DNA from: Gemmatimonadaceae bacterium
Lineage (GTDB): Bacteria > Gemmatimonadota > Gemmatimonadetes > Gemmatimonadales > Gemmatimonadaceae
Reading direction: 5' to 3'
Assembly (NCBI GenBank): GCA_025928335.1
Contig: JAICJQ010000010.1
Coordinates: 1 to 42,216, forward strand
DNA length: 42,216 nt
Made by a program: the position numbers and the translations under genes
The notes under the pieces: generated by a model
Told to the model about the DNA's origin: nothing
The model's input: only the letters and a program-made list of their open reading frames with translations
The model's database searches: none
Shown here: in pieces, positions 27,222 to 36,716 of the stretch
Layout: every line of letters begins with the position of its first letter
How positions within the stretch are numbered: position 1 is the stretch's first letter

Positions 27222-29589
27222 ACGAATCCAGTTGGCGGCGGTGCTCGTCGCGCTGGCTCTGCCATCGGCGGGAATTGCGCAGCGACCGGCCTACCGCGAT
27301 CCGGGCCTGCCGATCGAGCGGCGCATCACCGACCTCCTCTCGCGCATGACGCTCGAGGAAAAGGTCGCCCAGATGATGTGCCTCTGGGACCAGAAGAAGC
27401 TGATCACGGACAGTGCCGGCCGGTTCAATGCGGCTCGGGCACCGCGCTGGTTCCGCGTCGGCATCGGTCGCATCGAGCGGCCGCAAGACGGCCACGACGC
27501 GCGCGGCGAGGCGGAGTTCGTCAACGCCATCCAGCGTTGGGTGCGCGACAGCACGCGACTCGGCATCCCGGTGCTGTTCAACGAAGAGGCGCTGCACGGC
27601 CTCGAAGCCGCGGGCGCGACGAGCTTCCCGCAGGCGATCGCGCTGGCCAGTACGTGGAACCCGAATCTCGTTCAACGCGTGTTCACGGCGACTGCCGCCG
27701 AAGCCCGCGCGCGCGGCGTGCATCAGGTGCTTGCCCCCGTCGTCGACATCGCGCGCGAGCCGCGCTGGGGGCGCTTCGAGGAGACGTACGGCGAAGATCC
27801 CTATCTCGTGGCGCGGATGGGCGTCGCGGCCGTACGCGGCTTCCAAGGTACGGACGCGACGATCGGTCCGGGACACGTCTTCGCGACGCTCAAGCACATG
27901 ACCGGCCATGGCCAACCGGAATCGGGAACCAACGTGGGACCGGCATCCGTCGGCGAGCGCACGCTGCGCGACATGTTCCTCTATCCGTTCGAGAGCGCGA
28001 TCAAGGAAGCGGGCGCGAAGAGCGTGATGGCGTCGTACAACGAGGTTGACGGCATCCCCTCGCACGTCAATCGCTGGATGTTGCACGACGTATTGCGCGG
28101 CGAGTGGGGATTTGACGGTACCGTGGTTTCCGATTGGTTCGCCATCCAGCAGCTGATCGACCGTCATCATGTGGCGTCGGATCCCGCGGAGGCGGCGCGT
28201 CGCGCCCTCGCCGCAACCGTGGACATCGAGCTGCCGGACCCCGCGGCGTACGCGACGCTCGTCGAGCAAGTCAAGTCGAAGAAGGTGTCCGTGCAGGCGA
28301 TCGACGCGGCGGTGCGGCGACTGCTTCGTCCCAAGTTCATCCTCGGCTTGTTCGAGAATCCATTCGTCGACGTCGCCGCTGCCCAGCGGATCTCGGGGGC
28401 GGAAGGTACACGTGCGTTGGCGCTCGAAGCGGCTCTGCAATCGATGATTCTTCTCCGAAACGAAGGAGGATTGCTACCGTTGCGTGCCGGCGCTCATGGG
28501 CGCATCGCGGTCATCGGGCCTCACGCGGGAGAGGTGCTGCTGGGCGGCTACGCCGGGGTGCCGTTGCACGCGGTGAGCATCCTCGAGGGAATCCGAACGC
28601 GGGTCGCCGAGAATGCGGCGGTCGAGTATGCGGAGGGCGTTCGTATCACCGAGGACTCGGTGTTCACGCGCGAGCCACAACCGCATATGGGTGGCGCGAG
28701 GTCCAAGTTCCGCAACGCCGCCGACCGCGTGATCGTCACGGACTCGGCTTCCAACGCGCGACGAATGGCCGACGCGGTTGCGCTCGCCCAGCGCAGCGAT
28801 CTCGTGGTGCTGGTGCTCGGCGATAACGAGCAGACGGCGCGTGAAGCATACGAGAACAATCATCTCGGAGACCGGGCGTCGCTGGGCCTACCTGGCGAGC
28901 AAGAATCGTTGGCGCTACGGATCGCGGCCACGGGCAAGCCGGTCGTCCTCGTGCTGATCAATGGTCGTCCGGCGTCGATCCCTGTTCTTGCCACGAAAAT
29001 TCCGGCGATTGTCGAAGGGTGGTATCTGGGTCAGGAGACTGGTACTGCGGTGGCAAAAGTGCTGTTCGGCGACGTCAACCCGGGCGGCAAGTTGCCGGTG
29101 ACCGTGGCCCGCGACGTCGGTCAGCTCCCCGTGTTCTACAATTACAAACCAACAGCCCGTCGAGGCTACGTCCTCGACACGATCGCCCCTCTTTATCCGT
29201 TCGGCTTTGGTCTCTCGTATACCACTTTTGCGTATTCGAATTTACGGCTGTCGGCGACGCAGATCCCGCCGACCGGCCGAACCCGCGTTATGGTGGATGT
29301 GCGCAATACGGGAAGCCGCGCCGGGGACGAAGTGGTGCAGCTGTACGTTCGAGACGAAGTGAGCAGCGCGACGCGCCCAATCAAGGAGCTTCGTGGCTTC
29401 CAGCGGGTGTCGCTTGCCCCGGGCGAGACGCGGACCGTCTCGTTCGATGTCGGACCCGAGCATCTTTCGTATCATGGCGCCGACATGAGGCGCGTTGTCG
29501 AGCCGGGCACCTTTCAGATCATGGTTGGCGGCAGCTCTGCTGACCTGCGCGGTGTCAGCCTGGTCGTCGGTAGTACACCATCGAGGTGA
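27211..29589 (+). CDS. GH3 glycoside hydrolase (beta-xylosidase/beta-glucosidase)
   Basis: A 792-residue exported family 3 hydrolase releasing terminal beta-linked sugars, in this context most likely xylose. Signal peptide: LAAVLVALALPSAGIAQ. The N-terminal barrel carries the nucleophile D308 in VVSDWFA and typical KHMTGHGQPE and SYNEVDGIPSH segments. The alpha/beta sandwich follows (AVIGPHAGEVLLGGYAG near residue 430 and PLYPFGFGLSYT near residue 660), then a C-terminal fibronectin III-like domain (NTGSRAGDEVVQLYV). GTG 27211 has the strong purine-rich site GAGGGAGAG seven bases ahead and overlaps the xylanase end. The in-frame ATG at 27127 lies inside the xylanase gene. Confidence 0.94.
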   Translation: MRAERIQLAAVLVALALPSAGIAQRPAYRDPGLPIERRITDLLSRMTLEEKVAQMMCLWDQKKLITDSAGRFNAARAPRWFRVGIGRIERPQDGHDARGEAEFVNAIQRWVRDSTRLGIPVLFNEEALHGLEAAGATSFPQAIALASTWNPNLVQRVFTATAAEARARGVHQVLAPVVDIAREPRWGRFEETYGEDPYLVARMGVAAVRGFQGTDATIGPGHVFATLKHMTGHGQPESGTNVGPASVGERTLRDMFLYPFESAIKEAGAKSVMASYNEVDGIPSHVNRWMLHDVLRGEWGFDGTVVSDWFAIQQLIDRHHVASDPAEAARRALAATVDIELPDPAAYATLVEQVKSKKVSVQAIDAAVRRLLRPKFILGLFENPFVDVAAAQRISGAEGTRALALEAALQSMILLRNEGGLLPLRAGAHGRIAVIGPHAGEVLLGGYAGVPLHAVSILEGIRTRVAENAAVEYAEGVRITEDSVFTREPQPHMGGARSKFRNAADRVIVTDSASNARRMADAVALAQRSDLVVLVLGDNEQTAREAYENNHLGDRASLGLPGEQESLALRIAATGKPVVLVLINGRPASIPVLATKIPAIVEGWYLGQETGTAVAKVLFGDVNPGGKLPVTVARDVGQLPVFYNYKPTARRGYVLDTIAPLYPFGFGLSYTTFAYSNLRLSATQIPPTGRTRVMVDVRNTGSRAGDEVVQLYVRDEVSSATRPIKELRGFQRVSLAPGETRTVSFDVGPEHLSYHGADMRRVVEPGTFQIMVGGSSADLRGVSLVVGSTPSR

Positions 29590-29593
29590 TGTA

Positions 29594-30310
29594 ATGAAGA
29601 ACGTGCTCAAGCCGGTGATGCGCGAGAGCCTGGTCGATCGACTTGCCGGTGAGATCCGGACGTCGATCAATTCCGGCGACTACACGATGGGCGAGCGACT
29701 GCCCACGATCATGGAAATGGCCCGCCGCTTCGGCGTCGGCCACCCCACCGTGCGCGAGGCCCTCAAGAAGCTCGAGGCGAACGGCGTCGTCGAGATCCGT
29801 CACGGCTCAGGCGTGTATGTCACGCGTACGCAGGACGTGCTGGTGATGGCGAGCGATTACAGCGGCAAAGTGACGAAGAAGCTCTTGCTCGATCTTATTC
29901 AAGCGCGTTCGCCGATCGAGGCGCAGTCGGCGGCGCTGGCGAGCCGCAATGGAACGGAGGAGCATTTCGCCGAGATGCGTCGATTGTTGACGACCGCGGC
30001 TGAGAACCTCGACAACGATTCGGTGCTGAACTCGGTGAACATGGCGTTTCACCGCCAAATCGCGACGGCGTCGGGCAATGCGGTTATCGCCCAGCTGCTC
30101 GATGTCATGCAGACGCTCTTCACCGACGAGCAGCGGCTCATCCTCGGGATCTTCGGCTCGAGAAAACAGGATCATCAAGAGCACCTGTCGATCTTCGTCG
30201 CGTTGGAGCAGCGGCAAGAGCAGTTGGCGACGGAGCGGATGCGGCAGCATCTCGACGGGGTCGCCGCGGCGATCGAACGCTGGGATCCGCAGCACCACCC
30301 GGTAGCCTGA
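29594..30310 (+). CDS. GntR-family (FadR-type) transcriptional regulator
   Basis: A 238-residue DNA-binding regulator. The N-terminal winged helix (residues about 10-80) includes GERLPTIMEMARRFGVGHPT and the wing HGSGVYV. The helical FCD effector domain follows (about 95-225), with ARSPIEAQSAALAS, FHRQIATASGN and DHQEHLSIFVALEQ, whose aspartate and histidines match the usual metal and ligand site. FadR-type GntR proteins often sense sugar acids, so a uronate or aldonate from glucuronoxylan is a sensible effector. ATG 29594 is preceded by GAGGTGATGTA. It is embedded in the degradative operon, so autoregulation with the whole locus is likely. Candidate operators are noted at 20961 and 7922. Confidence 0.93.
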   Translation: MKNVLKPVMRESLVDRLAGEIRTSINSGDYTMGERLPTIMEMARRFGVGHPTVREALKKLEANGVVEIRHGSGVYVTRTQDVLVMASDYSGKVTKKLLLDLIQARSPIEAQSAALASRNGTEEHFAEMRRLLTTAAENLDNDSVLNSVNMAFHRQIATASGNAVIAQLLDVMQTLFTDEQRLILGIFGSRKQDHQEHLSIFVALEQRQEQLATERMRQHLDGVAAAIERWDPQHHPVA

Positions 30311-30329
30311 CGGCCGGCGAGCGCCGACG

Positions 30330-31409
30330 ATGCGTCTCCGTCGCCAGCGGTGGAGCACGATTGGCGCAATCGCCTTGGCGGCCGCGTGCGGCGGCGCCGA
30401 CGGAAAAGCTGCGACCGCCCCCGTCGTTCCCGTAATCGACGCGGACACATTTCCGCTACGCGCGCTCGCCCAGCAAGCGGGAATTCGCATCGGGAGCGCG
30501 GGCGATCGCGGCTTTCGCTGGACGGGGTCCGACGGTTCGACATTTCGTGCGATTCTGGGACGCGAGTTCTCCGTGTTGACGCCGGAGAACGACATGAAGT
30601 TCGATCATGTGCATCCGGCTCAAAACACCTACTACTTTGCTGGCGCTGATTCACTGGTTGCCTTTGCGCAGCAGAACCAGATGGCTGTGCGCGGTCACAC
30701 GCTGGTGTGGCATCAGCAACTGCCGACATGGCTCACGAGTGGCTCGTTTGGCGCTGACGAAGCGAGCCAACAACTCATCGATCACGTGACGACCGTGGTC
30801 TCTCACTTCAAGGGGAAGATCTTCGCCTGGGATGTCGTGAACGAGGCGTTGAACGACGACGGCTCACTGAGGTCGACCTATTGGCTCGACCACATCGGCA
30901 GGGCGTACATCGAGATTGCGTTTCGCACAGCGCGCGCGGCCGATCCCGATGTCGCCCTCTTCTACAACGATTACAACGTTGAAGGCATGGGCCCAAAATC
31001 GGATTCGCTTTACACGATGGTCAAGAACTTTCTCGCCCGTGGCATTCCGATCAACGGCGTCGGATTCCAGGCGCACCTTACTCTCAACGGCGTTCCCCCG
31101 ACGCTTGGGGCAAACATCGCGCGCTTCGTGGCGCTCGGAATCAAGGTGCACATCACCGAGCTCGACGTGCGTGTCCCGGTGCCGTCGACGAACGCGAGCC
31201 TGACGTCGCAAGCGCAGAACTACCACGACGTCGTCGCGGCATGCATTCAGAACAGAGGCTGCGAGCTGGTGACGACATGGGGTTTCACCGACAAGGATTC
31301 GTGGGTTCCAAGCACCTTCCCGGGATTCGGGGATGCGCTTCCGTGGGACAACGTCTTTCAGCGCAAGCCGGCGTATCGCTCGATCTACAACGCTCTGGCC
31401 GGCCGTTGA
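30330..31409 (+). CDS. GH10 endo-1,4-beta-xylanase, second copy, lipoprotein
   Basis: A 359-residue xylanase. Lipobox LAAAC gives Cys20 as the lipid anchor. The catalytic acid/base is E172 (WDVVNEAL) and the nucleophile E277 (HITELDVRV). Additional family signatures are LTPENDMKFDHVHP, GHTLVWHQQLPTWL, NDYNVEG and the C-terminal WGFTDKDSWVPSTFPG. Compared with the GH10 at 26019 it has a canonical NDYN and KDSWVP region, whereas the other has NDFS and GDSWLNN, so they are not recent duplicates. It begins 20 bases after the regulator stop. Confidence 0.95.
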   Translation: MRLRRQRWSTIGAIALAAACGGADGKAATAPVVPVIDADTFPLRALAQQAGIRIGSAGDRGFRWTGSDGSTFRAILGREFSVLTPENDMKFDHVHPAQNTYYFAGADSLVAFAQQNQMAVRGHTLVWHQQLPTWLTSGSFGADEASQQLIDHVTTVVSHFKGKIFAWDVVNEALNDDGSLRSTYWLDHIGRAYIEIAFRTARAADPDVALFYNDYNVEGMGPKSDSLYTMVKNFLARGIPINGVGFQAHLTLNGVPPTLGANIARFVALGIKVHITELDVRVPVPSTNASLTSQAQNYHDVVAACIQNRGCELVTTWGFTDKDSWVPSTFPGFGDALPWDNVFQRKPAYRSIYNALAGR

Positions 31410-31434
31410 TGCCGAGGAAGGGGAGGGAAACGCC

Positions 31435-32204
31435 ATGCGTTTGAAGTTCTTCAATGAAGGACGTGGCGCCGGCGATCCCGCGACTCGGCGTTCCGGAGTT
31501 TTCCAGATGTGGCTGAACGACAGCCTGATCGTGCGCTCCGTGTATCCGACCCACGACGGCGAATTTCCTGATCCGTGCCAGGCGCGGAGCGAGCCGATTC
31601 GGCTCGAGGCAGGGCGCGCGTACCGTCTCCGCGGCGACGGGCAGGAGTCGTACGGCGAGGCGCAGCTTGAGTTGCTTTGGGCCCCGCCTTCGGAGACTAC
31701 AACCCCGCCGGTCGACTCCCTGTGACATTCTACAAGTCTGCGGACGACCTCCCGCCGTTCGACGATTACAAGATGGCGAGACGCACCTACCGCTTCTTCT
31801 CGAAGGCTCCGCTCTATCCGTTCGGACATGGTCTGTCGTACACCGGATTTGCTTACTCGAACATCAAGCTGTCGCGTGAGCGAGCGTCGTCGAAGGAGAC
31901 GATTCTCGTCAGCGGGGACGTCGCGAACAGCGGCGCACGTGCCGGAGACGAAGTAGTCCAACTTTACGCCGAGCACTTCGGCTCGAAGGTGCCGCGGCCG
32001 ATCAAGGACCTGCGCGGATACGCGCGCATCCACCTCGAGCCCGGCGAGAAGCGAACGATCACACTGCCGGTCGCCGTGTCCTCTCTGGCCTACTGGGATG
32101 AAACCACGCACGGCTGGGCGATGGAGCGTGAAGACGTGCGACTCCTCGTCGGTGCTTCATCGGCGGATATTCGCCAGCAGACGACGTTGAGCGTCGTCCC
32201 GTAG
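31435..32204 (+). pseudogene. GH3 remnant: PA14-like piece joined to C-terminal domain, frameshifted
   Basis: Two out-of-frame pieces of a PA14-containing family 3 hydrolase remain. Piece 1 (31435-31725) reads MRLKFFNEGRGAGDPATR, then MWLNDSLIV and ends EAQLELLWAPP, a compact PA14-like sequence. Piece 2 (about 31680-32204, another frame) reads FGDYNPAGRLPVTFYKS, YPFGHGLSYTGF and a fibronectin III-like end NSGARAGDEVVQLYAE. In intact relatives several hundred residues of sandwich domain lie between these, and the catalytic barrel with its nucleophile precedes them; both are absent. A purine-rich GGAAGGGGAGGGA precedes the ATG, so a 96-residue product could still be made. The final stop directly abuts the GH115-GH43 start. 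Confidence 0.82.
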
Positions 32205-35200
32205 ATGCTTTGCCCAACGGCGTTGCTTCTCGCGTTGGCGCTCGACTCGTCGTATGTGTCGACGTCTCGTGTCGCGGGTGGATTCGCTCTCGCCGACAAC
32301 GGCAGAGCTGCCACTCTGGTTGTCAGCGCCGCTGACTATGTTGGCGTTCGCCGCGCGGTCGAGGATCTGCGATCTGACGTCGAACGCGTGGCCGGCGTGG
32401 CGCCGCGCGTAGTTGCCGATCTTGGATCGGGTTCTCCGGTCATCATCGGGACTGTCGGCAAATCGCCGTTGATCAACCGGCTAATACAAAACGGCAAGCT
32501 CGACGCCTCGTCGCTGACTGGCCGATGGGAGTCGTACGTCCTCCAGGTGATCGATCGACCGATGCCCGGCGTCGACCGCGCGCTGGTCATCGCCGGCAGC
32601 GACAAACGCGGCACGATCTACGGCATCTACGATTTGTCGCGAGAGATCGGCGTGTCGCCGTGGTACTGGTGGGCGGACGTGCCGTCGCGGCATGCATCGA
32701 CGTTGGTGATCAAGCCGACGCGGATCGTGTCTGGCGAACCGAAGGTCAAGTATCGCGGGATCTTCATCAACGATGAGGCGCCGGCTTTCTCCGGTTGGGC
32801 GCGCGAGAAGTTCGGCGGCATCAACCACCGCGTCTATGAGAAAGTCTTTGAGCTGATCCTTCGGTTGAAAGGCAACTATCTATGGCCGGCGATGTGGGGA
32901 AACGCCTTCGCCGATGACGATTCACTCAGCGCGGAGCTCGCCGATGATTACGGGATCGTGATGGGCACGTCGCACCACGAGCCGATGACGCGCGCGCAGC
33001 AGGAATGGCGTCGTTACGGCAAGGGGCCGTGGAACTACGAACAGAACGACAGCACGCTGCGCGCGTTTTGGCGCCGCGGCATCGAGCGCATGGGGTCACG
33101 CGAGAATATCGTCACGATCGGCATGCGTGGCGACGGCGACATGCCGATGACCGAGGGCAGCAACGTCGCACTGCTCGAGCGGATCGTCGCCGACCAGCGA
33201 AAGATCATCGCCGACGTTACGGGAAAGCCCGCCTCGGCGACGCCACAGCTCTGGGCTCTATATAAGGAAGTGCAGGATTACTACGACAAGGGCATGCGTG
33301 TCCCCGATCACGTGACACTGCTCTTCTCGGACGATAACTGGGGCAACATTCGCCGTCTTCCGACGGCGCACGAGCGTGGCCGGCCGGGTGGGTTCGGCGT
33401 GTACTACCACTTCGACTACGTTGGGGGGCCGCGCAATTACAAATGGATCAATACCAACCCGCTCCCGCGTGTCTGGGAGCAGCTGAACCTGGCGTACCGC
33501 AGCGGCGCCGATCGGATCTGGATCGTGAACGTTGGCGACCTCAAACCGATGGAGCTCCCGATCCAGTTCTTTCTGGATTTCGCATGGAACCCCGACGCCA
33601 TCTCCGCGGAGGAACTGCCGGTCTACACGCGCGATTGGGCGGGGCGGCAGTTCGGTGCAACGCTCGGCGACACGATCGGCGATTTCATTACGAGATCGCT
33701 GGGGCTTGCTGGACGTCGAAAGCCGGAGCTCCTCGACACGGCGACCTACAGCCTCGCCAACTACCGCGAAGCTGAGCGGGTCGTTGCCGAATACGACAGT
33801 CTCGCCGCGCGGGCCAAGCGCGTGCAAACCAAGCTCGCCCAGGCGTATCGCGACGCGTACTTCGAGCTCGTGCTCCATCCGATCCTGGCGGCGGCCAATC
33901 TCAACTCGCTGTACGTGACGGTGGCGCGAAATCGCCTCTACGCGCGCCAGGGCCGCGCTGCGACGAACGCGCTCGCCGATTCAGCGCGGGCACTGTTTCG
34001 GCGTGACGCCGAGCTGTCGCACGAATTCAACGCGGTGATCGCGGGCGGGAAATGGGCGCACATGATGGACCAGACGCACATCGGGTACACGTACTGGCAG
34101 GAGCCGCCCCGCGATGTGATGCCACGCGTCGACGAGATCCACGTACCGGTCGCGGCCGACATGGGCGTTTCCGTCGTCGATCAACTGGCTCCGAAGGCTC
34201 CGCGGCCCAAGCCGGGCGATCCGCCACCGCCGCCGATACTGCCAATGTTCGACCCATATTCGCATCAATCCGGCTACATCGACATCTACAACCGCGGTCA
34301 AACGCCCTTCGAGTACACCGTCACGTCGGACCAACCGTGGATACGCGTTTCCCGTTCCCGAGGAGTCGTGAAGACGGAAACGCGTCTGTCGGTCGACGTG
34401 AACTGGGCGTCGGCGCCGCTGGGCGAAATAGGAGTCGGGCGCATAACGATCACTGGACCTGGGAGTCAGCGATCTGCTGTGGGGTTGCTGGCCGATAACC
34501 GGGCTGGCCCGCCGCGAGATAGCGTCGTTGGCTTCGTCCAGGGCAACGGTTACGTCTCGATGGAGGCAGAGCACTACACCAGAGCGGTGAACGCTCCGCC
34601 ACTGAGCTGGCGCCGAATTCCGAATTTCGGTCGAACGCTTTCCGGGATGACGACGTCGCCGGTAGATGCTCCCGGTGTGCCGGTTGGGCCTTCGTCCCCG
34701 CGGTTAGAGTACGAGCTCTACATCTTCGACGGCGACCCCGCTGTGGATGTACGAGCCTATGTTGCTCCGTCATTGAACGTGAGCGGATCGGCGACCGGCC
34801 TCCGCTACGCGATCTCGTTCGACGACGCCCCGCCGCAGGTCGTGAACCTTCTCGCCGACAGTTCCAACCGGGCCTGGGAGCAGTCGGTCGCCGACAACAT
34901 TCGCATCTCCTCGACGCGTCACTCTCTGACGCCCGGACGACACGTGCTCAAATTCTGGCGTGTCGATCCCGGCATCGTGCTCGAGAAACTCGTCGTCGAT
35001 GTCGGAGGGGTGAAGCCGAGCTACCTCGGTCCGCCCGAGTCGTTTTATCGTCCGGCCGCACGCGCTGTCCCTTCGGGCGATGCGCGCTTTGATTGGTTCG
35101 AGTATTCGGGCGATGACTCGATCTACCACACCACGCCGGCCGCGAAGAACCGGTATCTCAATCCGATCCTGAGCGGCTTCTACCCCGATCCGAGCATCAC

Positions 35201-36713
35201 CCGCGCCGGCGACGATTTCTATCTCGTCACCTCGAGCTTCTCGTACTTCCCCGGAATCCCGATCTTTCACAGCCGCGATCTCGTGCACTGGAAGCAGATC
35301 GGTCATGTGCTGGATCGCCCGAGCCAATTGTCGCTCGACGGGCGCGGAATATCGCAGGGAATCTACGCCCCGACGATTCGCTACCACGACGGCACCTTCT
35401 ACCTGATCACCACCTGCTCGTATTGCGGCGGCAACTTCATCGTCACCGCAACGAATCCAGCGGGTCCGTGGTCGGAGCCGATCTGGTTGCGCGACATGGA
35501 CGGCATCGACCCGTCGATCTTCTTCGACGATGACGGCCGCACGTACATCGTGAATAACGGGCCACCTGTCGAGCCGCCGCGCTACGACGGCCACCGCGCA
35601 ATCTGGTTCCAGGAATACGATGTGCGAGCGCGGAAAATGGTGGGTCCGCGCAAGGTGATCGTGAACGGCGGCGTCGATATCGCGAAGAAACCGATCTGGA
35701 TCGAGGCGCCGCACATCCTCAAGGTTGACGGACGCTATTACTTGATTTGCGCGGAGGGCGGAACCGCTGACCAGCATTCGGAGGTCGTCTTCCGCAGCGA
35801 CTCAGCCGGTGGACCGTACCTGCCGTACTCGGGCAATCCAATTCTCACGCAGAGGCATCTGTCGCCCACGCGTCCGTCACCGATCACATCGACCGGGCAC
35901 GCCGACTTCGTTCAAACGCCGCGAGGGGAATGGTGGGCCGTCTTCCTCGGAGTACGACCCTATGGACCCGATCTGACGAACATAGGCCGGGAGACGTTCA
36001 TGCTTCCCGTTCAGTGGCGCGACGGATGGCCATCGATCCTCACGGACACCGCCACGGTGCCGTATTCCGTCGGAGCGCCCGCTCTCGCTGTCGACGGCGG
36101 TGCGTTCGATTCGACGAGTGGTAACTTTCGAGTGAGAGATGAATTCTCCGGCCCGGAACTCGGCGCCGCCTGGGTCACGATTCGCACGCCGGCCGCGCAA
36201 TGGTACGACCTATCGACGAACCCCGGTGCGTTGACGCTGCACCCCCGATCCGTACCACTGGGTGTGCGCGGTCAACCGGCCTTCGTTGGTCGTCGACAAC
36301 AGCACGCGGTGATGACGGCGACGACCGCGATGCACTACGTGCCCTCCCGACCGGGCGACGCCGCGGGGCTCGTCGCGTTTCAGAGCGACTCGTTCTATTA
36401 CTTCCTCGGCGAGACGCTGCGCGACGGCAAACCCGTGGTGCGACTTGTCCGGCGCGCGGCGTCGAAGGATAGCGGCGCCGAGGTCACGATAGCCGAAGCG
36501 GCGCTCGCTTCCCGAGGCGACGGCCCGCTGCTGTTGCGTATTGCGGCGCGCGGAGGCCGATATGACTTCTCATATTCCGAGCAAGGCGGCGCGTGGCGTG
36601 TATTGGCGCACGACGTCGACGGGACGATCCTCAGCACACACATTGCCGGCGGATTTGTCGGAACGATCATCGGCATGTACGCCTACGCGGCGGCGTCCGG
36701 ACCGCCGGATTAG
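32205..36713 (+). CDS. GH115-GH43 fusion: xylan alpha-glucuronidase plus beta-xylosidase
   Basis: One 1502-residue reading frame holds two complete enzymes. Residues about 25-950 are GH115, which removes glucuronate from internal and terminal xylose of polymeric xylan. Its signatures are KGNYLWPAMWGNAF (222), GTSHHEPM (254), RGDGDMPM (308) and SDDNWGNIRRLP (375), and its C-terminal domain ends PSYLGPPES. Residues about 960-1280 are GH43, with base D995 (FYPDPSI), pKa modulator D1102 (GIDPSIFF) and acid E1167 (WIEAPHIL). A concanavalin-like GH43 C-terminal domain (about 1305-1500, DEFSGPELGAAW) completes it. The GH43 part lacks a signal peptide of its own. The N-terminal MLCPTALLLALAL is a short, uncharged signal-like run. 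No stop or frameshift separates the two. Confidence 0.93.
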   Translation: MLCPTALLLALALDSSYVSTSRVAGGFALADNGRAATLVVSAADYVGVRRAVEDLRSDVERVAGVAPRVVADLGSGSPVIIGTVGKSPLINRLIQNGKLDASSLTGRWESYVLQVIDRPMPGVDRALVIAGSDKRGTIYGIYDLSREIGVSPWYWWADVPSRHASTLVIKPTRIVSGEPKVKYRGIFINDEAPAFSGWAREKFGGINHRVYEKVFELILRLKGNYLWPAMWGNAFADDDSLSAELADDYGIVMGTSHHEPMTRAQQEWRRYGKGPWNYEQNDSTLRAFWRRGIERMGSRENIVTIGMRGDGDMPMTEGSNVALLERIVADQRKIIADVTGKPASATPQLWALYKEVQDYYDKGMRVPDHVTLLFSDDNWGNIRRLPTAHERGRPGGFGVYYHFDYVGGPRNYKWINTNPLPRVWEQLNLAYRSGADRIWIVNVGDLKPMELPIQFFLDFAWNPDAISAEELPVYTRDWAGRQFGATLGDTIGDFITRSLGLAGRRKPELLDTATYSLANYREAERVVAEYDSLAARAKRVQTKLAQAYRDAYFELVLHPILAAANLNSLYVTVARNRLYARQGRAATNALADSARALFRRDAELSHEFNAVIAGGKWAHMMDQTHIGYTYWQEPPRDVMPRVDEIHVPVAADMGVSVVDQLAPKAPRPKPGDPPPPPILPMFDPYSHQSGYIDIYNRGQTPFEYTVTSDQPWIRVSRSRGVVKTETRLSVDVNWASAPLGEIGVGRITITGPGSQRSAVGLLADNRAGPPRDSVVGFVQGNGYVSMEAEHYTRAVNAPPLSWRRIPNFGRTLSGMTTSPVDAPGVPVGPSSPRLEYELYIFDGDPAVDVRAYVAPSLNVSGSATGLRYAISFDDAPPQVVNLLADSSNRAWEQSVADNIRISSTRHSLTPGRHVLKFWRVDPGIVLEKLVVDVGGVKPSYLGPPESFYRPAARAVPSGDARFDWFEYSGDDSIYHTTPAAKNRYLNPILSGFYPDPSITRAGDDFYLVTSSFSYFPGIPIFHSRDLVHWKQIGHVLDRPSQLSLDGRGISQGIYAPTIRYHDGTFYLITTCSYCGGNFIVTATNPAGPWSEPIWLRDMDGIDPSIFFDDDGRTYIVNNGPPVEPPRYDGHRAIWFQEYDVRARKMVGPRKVIVNGGVDIAKKPIWIEAPHILKVDGRYYLICAEGGTADQHSEVVFRSDSAGGPYLPYSGNPILTQRHLSPTRPSPITSTGHADFVQTPRGEWWAVFLGVRPYGPDLTNIGRETFMLPVQWRDGWPSILTDTATVPYSVGAPALAVDGGAFDSTSGNFRVRDEFSGPELGAAWVTIRTPAAQWYDLSTNPGALTLHPRSVPLGVRGQPAFVGRRQQHAVMTATTAMHYVPSRPGDAAGLVAFQSDSFYYFLGETLRDGKPVVRLVRRAASKDSGAEVTIAEAALASRGDGPLLLRIAARGGRYDFSYSEQGGAWRVLAHDVDGTILSTHIAGGFVGTIIGMYAYAAASGPPD

Positions 36714-36716
36714 TCG

